DNA of 11,305 nt from an uncultured Acetatifactor sp. GTDB taxonomy: Bacteria > Bacillota > Clostridia > Lachnospirales > Lachnospiraceae. Positions 6,357 through 11,305 of the stretch are shown piece by piece. Positions within the stretch are counted from its first letter, which is position 1; every line of letters starts with the position of its first letter. The stretch is from assembly GCA_910577035.1 (NCBI GenBank), contig CAJTKW010000054.1:16796-28100 (forward strand), in the 5' to 3' direction. The notes beneath the pieces are model-generated. The model was given only the letters and a program-made list of their open reading frames with translations. It had not been told where the DNA came from and did not search any database. Made by a program: the position numbers and the translations under genes.

Positions 6357-6430
6357 AAAAGCATGCCCGCCATTGCAGTCCGCAGCCCGCTGCCCAAGGC
6401 GGCTGCGGCTGTAATGGCGGGCATGTTTTC
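6357..6430 (+). terminator. Long GC-rich hairpin between fakA and recG (terminator or attenuator)
   Basis: The left arm 6362-6387 and right arm 6401-6425 pair over about 25 bp, with one bulged T (6379) and one G-T pair, around a 13-nt loop. An AAAA run precedes it and TTTTC follows, so it has the form of a factor-independent terminator working in either direction. It ends only 28 nt before the recG start, and no promoter fits in that gap. Confidence 0.75.
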
Positions 6431-6457
6431 GGCTGTCAGAAAGAGGGGGATACCGGA

Positions 6458-8515
6458 ATGAACCGTGACACTCCCATCATAGAAGTTAAGGGCGTGGGGG
6501 AAAAGACCCGGAAGCTTTTTCAAAAACTGAACATTGAGACGGTGGGAGACCTGCTCCACAGCTATCCCCGGGATTACGAGGTTTTTGAGGACCCCGTTCA
6601 AATTGCCCGGGCGGTATCAGGAGAGATTCAGGCGGTTTATGCGGCAGTGTGCGGCATTCCTAACGAAAAGAAGATCCGCCGGCTCACGATACTGAATGTC
6701 AATATTGCCGACGAAACCGGCACCATGGTATTGACCTTTTTTAACATGCCCTTTTTGAAAAAGGTGCTCAAGCCCGGAGGGTTCTATGTGTTCCGTGGCA
6801 ATGTCCAGCGTCATGGCAGTCATTTTACCATGGAACAGCCCAGAATTTTTCCCCTGGAGGAATATAAGAAGCAGACCCACTGCCTGAATCCCAGGTATGC
6901 CCTGACCAAAGGGCTCACCAACGGGGCATTTCGCAAGGCGGTTCGTCAGGCATTGTCGGACTTTGTATTTGAAGAGGAGTATTATCCGGAGGAGTTTTTA
7001 AGGCAGTACGGGCTGGAAGCGGAACGCCGGGCCGCCGAAACCATTCATTTCCCGGCGGACAGGGAGTCTCTGGCAGAGGCCAGGAAGCGCCTGGTTTTTG
7101 ACGAATTCTTTTCCTTTCTGTTTCTGCTGCGGCAGAATAAGCGATTCAGCGACGGCCTGGAGAATCGTTTTCGGATGTTCGAAACCGCGGACACGGTACG
7201 TTTCCTGGAGCAGCTTCCTTTTCCCCTCACCAGGGCACAGAAAAAGGTGTGGCAGGAGATCCGGGATGATCTTGGCGGGAACCGCTGTATGAATCGTCTG
7301 GTTCAGGGGGATGTGGGATCGGGGAAGACGATTCTCGCGGTACTTGCCCTGCTGATGACAGCGGCGAACGGATACCAGGGAGCCCTCATGGCGCCCACGG
7401 AGGTCCTGGCCATGCAGCATTACGAAACCATCTGCGGTTATGTGAAAGAATACGGTATTGCCTTTCGGCCGGTCCTGCTGGTGGGTTCCATGACGACGGC
7501 GGAGAAAAGGGAAGTATATGCAAAGATTGCCTCCGGGGAGGCTAATCTGGTAATCGGTACCCATGCTTTGATTCAGGCAAAGGTGACATACAGGGCGCTG
7601 GCCCTGGTGGTAACGGACGAGCAGCACCGTTTTGGGGTCAGGCAGCGGGAATCTCTGGCGGAAAAGGGAGAAAGTCCCCATATCCTTGTGATGAGCGCCA
7701 CCCCCATTCCCAGAACTCTCGCCATTATTTTATATGGAGATCTCCATATTTCCGTAGTTGATGAACTGCCCGCCAACCGGCTGCCCATCAAGAACTGCGT
7801 GGTGAATACTTCCTATCGGCCCAGGGCTTATCAGTTTATCGCCAGGCAGGTGGAGGAGGGCCGTCAGGTATATGTCATCTGTCCCCAGGTGGAAGAGGGG
7901 GAGATGGAGGATCTGGAAAACGTTGTGGATTACGCCGAGAAGCTGGCAGGTGTCCTGCCGTCCCGGATCAGGGTATCCTATCTCCACGGCAGAATGCGTC
8001 CGGCGGACAAGAACCGGATCATGGAGGAATTTGCCGCCCACTCCATAGACGTGCTGGTATCTACCACGGTGATCGAGGTGGGGATCAACGTGCCGAATGC
8101 TACGGTAATGATGGTGGAAAACGCGGAGCGTTTCGGCCTGGCCCAGCTTCACCAGCTCAGGGGACGGGTGGGCCGTGGAGAGCATCAGAGCTATTGCATT
8201 TTTGTCAGTGCCCAGGAAAAGGAAGAAACCCTTGAAAGGCTTCAGATTCTGAATCGATCCAACGACGGATTTTTCATTGCCTCCGAGGATTTAAAGCTTC
8301 GCGGGCCGGGAGATATGTTTGGCATCAGGCAAAGCGGTGAATTTGCATTCCGCATGGGGGATATTTACACGGATGCCGCCGTTTTGAAACAGGCATCGGA
8401 TGCCGTTGACCGGCTGTTTCAGGCAGATCCTGAGCTGCAGCAGCCTGAAAATCAAAAGCTGCGGGAGCATTTGAAGAATGCCGCCGCGTCTCAGGTTGAC
8501 TTTCGGAGTATTTAA
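6458..8515 (+). CDS. recG: ATP-dependent DNA helicase RecG
   Basis: RecG is a superfamily 2 translocase that remodels stalled replication forks and Holliday junctions. The product is 685 residues, normal for the family. The N-terminal wedge/OB region (about 1-240) begins with the helix-hairpin-like VKGVGEKTRKLFQKLNIETV segment and includes RRLTILNVNIADETGTM. Helicase motifs follow: Walker A GDVGSGKT at 284-291, motif Ia (LMAPTEVLA), DEQH at 387-390 with RFGVRQR after it, motif III MSATPIPRT, HGRM, the VSTTVIEVGINVPNA motif V, and QLRGRVGR at 566-573. The C-terminal TRG-type region SEDLKLRGPGDMFGIRQSG is complete. GAGGGGG lies 8 nt before ATG 6458. It follows fakA, as in Bacillus where yloV, sdaAB-sdaAA and recG are neighbours; the sdaA genes are absent here. 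Expression probably depends on read-through of the hairpin just upstream. Confidence 0.97.
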   Translation: MNRDTPIIEVKGVGEKTRKLFQKLNIETVGDLLHSYPRDYEVFEDPVQIARAVSGEIQAVYAAVCGIPNEKKIRRLTILNVNIADETGTMVLTFFNMPFLKKVLKPGGFYVFRGNVQRHGSHFTMEQPRIFPLEEYKKQTHCLNPRYALTKGLTNGAFRKAVRQALSDFVFEEEYYPEEFLRQYGLEAERRAAETIHFPADRESLAEARKRLVFDEFFSFLFLLRQNKRFSDGLENRFRMFETADTVRFLEQLPFPLTRAQKKVWQEIRDDLGGNRCMNRLVQGDVGSGKTILAVLALLMTAANGYQGALMAPTEVLAMQHYETICGYVKEYGIAFRPVLLVGSMTTAEKREVYAKIASGEANLVIGTHALIQAKVTYRALALVVTDEQHRFGVRQRESLAEKGESPHILVMSATPIPRTLAIILYGDLHISVVDELPANRLPIKNCVVNTSYRPRAYQFIARQVEEGRQVYVICPQVEEGEMEDLENVVDYAEKLAGVLPSRIRVSYLHGRMRPADKNRIMEEFAAHSIDVLVSTTVIEVGINVPNATVMMVENAERFGLAQLHQLRGRVGRGEHQSYCIFVSAQEKEETLERLQILNRSNDGFFIASEDLKLRGPGDMFGIRQSGEFAFRMGDIYTDAAVLKQASDAVDRLFQADPELQQPENQKLREHLKNAAASQVDFRSI

Positions 8516-8552
8516 CGATAATATGAATAAGGATCGATACATCCGAATCGGA
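8496..8552 (+). promoter_or_regulatory. Candidate degV promoter with small dyad in the leader
   Basis: TTGACT (8496-8501), within the last codons of recG, a 17-bp spacer and TAATAT (8519-8524; GATAAT two bases earlier gives a 15-bp spacer). The odd-centred dyad TCCGAATCGGA (8542-8552) lies in the leader. The -35 is good and the -10 only fair, so degV may have its own transcript besides any recG read-through. Confidence 0.45.
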
Positions 8553-8586
8553 GATACCGTTTATTGAAAAAGGAGAAGGATATAAT

Positions 8587-9453
8587 ATGCCTACTATTGC
8601 AATCGTCACCGACAGTAACAGTGGAATTACCCAGGCCGCCGCAGGGGAGCTGGGCATTTCTGTCCTGCCCATGCCGTTCATGATTCATGAGCAGACTTTT
8701 TACGAGGATATTGACCTGACCCAGGAGCAGTTTTATGAGAAGCTGGCCTCCGGCGCCGACATCTGCACCAGCCAGCCTTCCCCCGAATCTGTGATGGAGC
8801 TGTGGAACCGGCTTCTGAAGGATTACGACGAAATTGTGCATATTCCCATGAGCAGCGGGCTTTCCGGCTCCTGTCAGAGCGCCGTTATGCTTGCGGAGGA
8901 CTATGACGGACGGGTGCAGGTGGTAAACAATCAGCGGATCTCCGTGACACAGCGCCAGTCCTGCCTGGATGCAAAGCATCTGGCTGCCGAGGGAAAGAGC
9001 GCGAAGGAAATCAAGGAAGCCCTGGAGGCGGACCGTTTTAACAGCAGTATCTATATCATGCTGGATACCCTGTATTACCTGAAAAAGGGCGGCAGGATCA
9101 CCCCGGCGGCAGCTGCCATCGGCACTATGCTGAAGCTGAAGCCGGTGCTGCAGATTCAGGGAGAAAAGCTGGATGCCTTTGCCAAGGCACGGACCGTAAG
9201 CCAGGGAAAAAGTATTATGATTAACGCCGTTAAGAGTGATATGGAAAACCGTTTCGGGGGCACACCGGATCCCGCAAAGCATTGGATTTCCATGGCTTAC
9301 ACCTATGACAGGGAGGCGGGAGAGGCTTACCGGGCGGAGGTTCAGGAAGCATTTCCCGGCTTTGAAATCCATATGGATCCCCTCTCCTTAAGCGTTGCCT
9401 GCCATATCGGACCGGGGGCCCTGGCAGTGACATGCTCGAAAAAGCTCGTCTAA
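8587..9453 (+). CDS. DegV family fatty-acid-binding protein (FakB-like)
   Basis: DegV/FakB proteins bind one long-chain fatty acid and present its carboxylate to FakA for phosphorylation. The 288-residue product is typical in length and has all signatures. These are the N-terminal strand and loop IVTDSNSGI, the TSQPSP loop at 61-66, SSGLSGS at 89-95 with S93 at the family's carboxylate-binding position, the LYYLKKGGRI segment with the conserved Arg, and SVACHIGPGALAV near the C-terminus with H273. AAGGAGAAGG lies just before ATG 8587. It lies downstream of fakA with recG between them, so a local FakA-FakB pair is likely; many genomes have several FakB copies with different acyl preference, and the ligand cannot be read here. 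Its stop overlaps that of the convergent MerR gene. Confidence in the family is high, in FakA pairing moderate. Confidence 0.93.
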   Translation: MPTIAIVTDSNSGITQAAAGELGISVLPMPFMIHEQTFYEDIDLTQEQFYEKLASGADICTSQPSPESVMELWNRLLKDYDEIVHIPMSSGLSGSCQSAVMLAEDYDGRVQVVNNQRISVTQRQSCLDAKHLAAEGKSAKEIKEALEADRFNSSIYIMLDTLYYLKKGGRITPAAAAIGTMLKLKPVLQIQGEKLDAFAKARTVSQGKSIMINAVKSDMENRFGGTPDPAKHWISMAYTYDREAGEAYRAEVQEAFPGFEIHMDPLSLSVACHIGPGALAVTCSKKLV

Positions 9454-9842
9454 GGATGCACTGCAATAGCTTGTCTGACAAAGTCAGCGGTTCCGTCTCC
9501 GCCGGCTTTGTCAATATTGTTCCGGAAGCGTTCATCACATACATACAGTTCGCCCAGGCCGTTCAGGATTTCATCGGTACATACATAGTAGTGATCGGTT
9601 ATAAAATCCTGTAATGCAGTGATCTTCTTTTGTACCTCGTGGGCATCCGGCGCTAAATGCTTCAGCGCCCCCAATTCGGAAAACATTGTCATCAGCTGGT
9701 CCGCAAGCCTGCGGTAATTGTCTTCCTTTCCGTCGGCATCCTTTTGGCGGTACTCCTGGTAAGCTTTCGTATGTCCCCATTTTGCTTTGACCTCCGCCTC
9801 ATACTTTTCAATCTCACTCTTGTCAAATACATCAAAATCCAT
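9450..9842 (-). CDS. Possible short TipAS-like product from an internal start
   Basis: Within the MerR gene, Met115 (ATG 9842-9840, in frame) is preceded by AAGGAGG (9856-9850) at 7 nt, the best ribosome site in this part of the window. Initiation there would give a 130-residue protein consisting of just the TipAS drug-binding domain without the DNA-binding part. Streptomyces lividans tipA is known to yield both a long activator (TipAL, 253 aa) and a short domain (TipAS, 144 aa) in the same way, the short form acting as a drug sink. The sequence shows the site and frame directly; that it is used, and its role, are inference. The chance alternative is that the codons for Lys-Gly-Gly-Asn-Thr merely resemble a ribosome site. 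Confidence 0.55.
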   Translation of the reverse strand: MDFDVFDKSEIEKYEAEVKAKWGHTKAYQEYRQKDADGKEDNYRRLADQLMTMFSELGALKHLAPDAHEVQKKITALQDFITDHYYVCTDEILNGLGELYVCDERFRNNIDKAGGDGTADFVRQAIAVHP

Positions 9843-10184
9843 GGTGTTTCCTCCTTTTTGTTGAATTTCACGGGCAAAGGCAATCAGCTCCCCCATGTGT
9901 TGATATTGCAGTTCCAGCAGCCTGATCTGCCGGGCAATTGCTTCTGCAGGGTCAAAATCCGGGCTGTCAAGAATTGCCTTGATTTCCTTTAAGGGAAATT
10001 TCAATTCCCGAAACAGCATAATGTTTTGCAGCCGGCAGAGTGCCGCATTGTCATACAGACGATACCCCGCTTCCGTTACCTCCGCCGGTTTTAAAAGCCC
10101 GATTTCATCATAGTAATGAAGGGTGCGGGCGGTGATACCGGTTAATCTGGCAACCTCATGGACAGATATAAGCTTCTTACTCAT
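9450..10184 (-). CDS. MerR family regulator with TipAS drug-binding domain (TipAL-like)
   Basis: This 244-residue product is a drug-sensing transcriptional activator. Residues 1-72 are a MerR winged helix-turn-helix (SVHEVARLTGITARTLHYYD, wing GYRLYDNAAL). About 73-112 form the dimerising coiled coil, and about 120-244 are a TipAS domain (HTKAYQEYR, ADQLMTMFSELG, then YYVCTDEILNGLGELY, CDERFRNNID and DFVRQAI). C202 in YYVC fits the reactive Cys region of Streptomyces TipAS, which captures thiopeptide antibiotics; the match by position is inference. I place the start at 10184 because GGGGAGG (10200-10194) lies 9 nt before it; an upstream ATG at 10205 precedes that site. The start overlaps the stop of the peptidase gene by 8 nt (ATGAGTAA), so the two are co-translated. 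A second internal start at 9842 is listed separately. The stop overlaps the stop of degV. The ligand is unknown. Confidence 0.92.
   Translation of the reverse strand: MSKKLISVHEVARLTGITARTLHYYDEIGLLKPAEVTEAGYRLYDNAALCRLQNIMLFRELKFPLKEIKAILDSPDFDPAEAIARQIRLLELQYQHMGELIAFAREIQQKGGNTMDFDVFDKSEIEKYEAEVKAKWGHTKAYQEYRQKDADGKEDNYRRLADQLMTMFSELGALKHLAPDAHEVQKKITALQDFITDHYYVCTDEILNGLGELYVCDERFRNNIDKAGGDGTADFVRQAIAVHP
9850..9856 (-). promoter_or_regulatory. Internal Shine-Dalgarno for the short TipAS form
   Basis: AAGGAGG on the minus strand (9856-9850), 7 nt before the in-frame ATG at 9842. It is a stronger match and better spaced than most sites in the window, and it sits at the junction between the coiled coil and the drug-binding domain. 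Confidence 0.6.
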
Positions 10185-11088
10185 TCCAAAAATCCTCCCC
10201 GGCATCTAAAATTTCCTGTGCGGGTAAAAGTGTCGCTTCCACCACATTTTTACCGGTTTTCTGCAGATAATGCTTTATAAAATGATAACCGCAGGCATAT
10301 CCGGCACAATAGGGTAAACCGACCCGGGGATAATTCTGCAGGGCAGCCATTTCGTCACCATAAAGGTAAGCATTGAGATTCTCCATGCCCTGAACCCTTA
10401 AGCCCTCATGAATAATCGGCTTAATGTAGTCGTGTAAGGTCTTAAGATCTGTTTTCGTCACCCAGGGGCCGGCTTTCTCTTCACCATACAGAAAGGTGGC
10501 AAAATTTTCCGCCAATCCTTCGCTGACCATCATTTCCCCGAGAGTAATATCAAACTTCCATTTCTCGAATTGAAATCGCACATTGTGATTTGCTTCATGG
10601 GCCAGTGCAGCCGGAAGATGGCTTAAAGTATGTTCATCAGGAAGCAGCCAGGAAAAAATATATCCGGGAATGCCGCCATCTCCGCAATAGCCCTCATTCA
10701 GTATGATATAAGGGTCTTTACAATCTGCAAGTAAAATGGTAAACAAATAGTCCTGAACAGGTAATTCAATCCCCTGTTCCGTAAAACAGCTTAACGATCT
10801 TTGGATTGACCTTTCACATTCATCCCAAAGAGTATCATCGGAAAGAAGGCTGATGGCATGCTTTTGTGTTTCGTCTACTTTCGTTGGGGCGATGTGCCCA
10901 AGCCTTTCGCTTGCCATAATAACATCATAGCCGCCGGGGGCTTTCGCCTTCATGGGAATATGATAGCAGGCCCATTTCCTTTCAAACGGCATCATCAATT
11001 CATACCGATAAATATCATTCCTTTTTTCCAAAGGTGCACTCATAATCTTTGCATAAACTCTGTCTGAGCGTACAGCAGATACTTTCAT
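10177..11088 (-). CDS. DUF2268-type putative zinc metallopeptidase
   Basis: This 303-residue product resembles the DUF2268 (YjaZ-like) predicted Zn-dependent proteases; substrates of the family are not established. The key motif is H164-E165-A166-N167-H168 (HExxH) in the segment LAHEANHNVRF, followed 22 residues later by SEGLAENF with E190 or E194 as likely third metal ligand, the usual gluzincin-like arrangement. The N-terminal half (about 1-120) has no motif I recognise; a helical SIQRSLSCF segment precedes the core, and there is no signal peptide, so it is probably cytoplasmic. I place the start at ATG 11088 because AAAGGAG (11104-11098) lies 9 nt before it; an ATG at 11121 would lie within the promoter -10. 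It is first in a two-gene unit with a TipAS-type MerR regulator, overlapping it by 8 nt, which suggests drug- or peptide-induced expression. Confidence 0.85.
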   Translation of the reverse strand: MKVSAVRSDRVYAKIMSAPLEKRNDIYRYELMMPFERKWACYHIPMKAKAPGGYDVIMASERLGHIAPTKVDETQKHAISLLSDDTLWDECERSIQRSLSCFTEQGIELPVQDYLFTILLADCKDPYIILNEGYCGDGGIPGYIFSWLLPDEHTLSHLPAALAHEANHNVRFQFEKWKFDITLGEMMVSEGLAENFATFLYGEEKAGPWVTKTDLKTLHDYIKPIIHEGLRVQGMENLNAYLYGDEMAALQNYPRVGLPYCAGYACGYHFIKHYLQKTGKNVVEATLLPAQEILDAGEDFWNE

Positions 11089-11116
11089 AGCTTTTTTCTC
11101 CTTTCCCGTTTCCTGT

Positions 11117-11147
11117 ATCATAAACTATGACGTAACGTGAAAGTCAA
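11117..11147 (-). promoter_or_regulatory. MerR-type promoter with 19-bp spacer and dyad
   Basis: On the minus strand, TTGACT (11147-11142) and TATGAT (11122-11117), each 5/6 to consensus, are 19 bp apart, the lengthened spacer typical of MerR-activated promoters. An imperfect dyad, half-sites ACTTTCACG and CGTCATAGT around a TTA centre (7 of 9 positions symmetric), overlaps the end of the -35 and fills the spacer. Autoregulation by the MerR/TipAS product is the natural inference. The leader is about 22 nt. Confidence 0.75.
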
Positions 11148-11305
11148 GAGGAAATTGTAAAATGAGACGTGTACAGCGAAAAACGTATAAGCTTATCTTA
11201 GGAAAGGGCAGAGCGACACTTGACACAAATCGAATAATATGGTTCACTTTAATCTCAAGTTTGGAAGCAAAATCGGCGTAACCCTTATAAACACTGGGCT
11301 GCGCC
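11148..11305. other. Unassigned right edge
   Basis: No supported gene is seen here. On the minus strand a frame without stop runs from the edge to about 11137 (roughly 55 codons) but has no ribosome site or recognisable domain, and a 39-codon plus-strand ORF at 11162 is equally unsupported. The last 34 bases contain GGCG and CCC at 11275-11283 facing GGG and CGCC at 11296-11305, possibly one side of a hairpin cut by the edge. Confidence 0.4.

Noticed and set aside
6998..7681. Minus-strand ORF of 227 codons
   Set aside because: Antisense to the recG helicase core; no domain and no ribosome site.
8512..9372. Minus-strand ORF of 286 codons
   Set aside because: Exact antisense of degV, which has full family signatures; long opposite frames are common in GC-rich codon-biased genes.
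9657..9992. Plus-strand ORF of 111 codons
   Set aside because: Antisense to the MerR/TipAS gene, with no upstream signals.
11089..11121. Upstream ATG adding 11 residues to the peptidase
   Set aside because: Its ATG falls within the -10 box TATGAT, and the AAAGGAG site serves ATG 11088.
11162..11281. 39-codon plus-strand ORF at the right edge
   Set aside because: No ribosome site, no domain, and composition unlike the neighbouring genes.
1..11305. tRNA, rRNA, riboswitch or intact insertion sequence
   Set aside because: No cloverleaf, conserved rRNA stretch, known aptamer core or transposase was recognised on either strand by eye.

Overview
The window looks like a chromosomal segment of a spore-forming, low-to-mid GC Firmicute, most likely a Lachnospiraceae (Clostridium cluster XIVa) member. 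Three things point there: a GerW/YtfJ sporulation protein next to a DUF2953 protein (the ytfI-ytfJ pair of Bacillus), an rpmB gene divergent from yloU-yloV and followed by recG (a classic Firmicute neighbourhood), and strong AGGAGG-type ribosome binding sites. The genus is inferred from style and synteny only; no search was run.

Layout. (1) Positions 1-1053, minus: a 5' portion (351 codons, running off the left edge) of an HD-GYP-type protein in which the His of the HD dyad is Tyr. A clean sigma-A promoter lies in the divergent gap. (2) 1213-3785, plus: an apparent operon of a 109-aa unknown, a DUF2953 membrane-anchored protein with four 12-residue repeats, GerW, a 55-aa two-helix membrane peptide, and a coiled-coil protein ending in an HPD-bearing J-like domain. 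It is closed by a strong terminator shared with the convergent rpmB. (3) 3923-4108, minus: ribosomal protein L28 (zinc form), divergent from (4) 4307-9453, plus: an Asp23/YloU protein, FakA (fatty acid kinase, DAK2), recG, and a DegV/FakB fatty-acid-binding protein. A long GC-rich hairpin separates fakA from recG, and a candidate promoter for degV lies at the 3' end of recG. (5) 9450-11088, minus: a two-gene unit of a DUF2268 HExxH metallopeptidase and a MerR regulator with a TipAS drug-binding domain. The stop of the regulator overlaps the stop of degV. (6) 11123-11305: the promoter of that unit and an unassigned right edge.

How the genes work together. FakA and DegV/FakB together form the two-part kinase that phosphorylates exogenous fatty acids, so this locus may encode a complete kinase. 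YloU is its conserved neighbour. The DUF2953-GerW group belongs to spore/envelope biology, with two poorly described companions.

The most interesting unit is the right-hand one. Its promoter has the 19-bp spacer and imperfect dyad typical of MerR-activated promoters. The regulator gene carries a second in-frame start with an excellent Shine-Dalgarno sequence exactly at the TipAS domain boundary, as in Streptomyces tipA, where long (activator) and short (drug-binding) forms are made. The drug-responsive output here would be an uncharacterised zinc peptidase.
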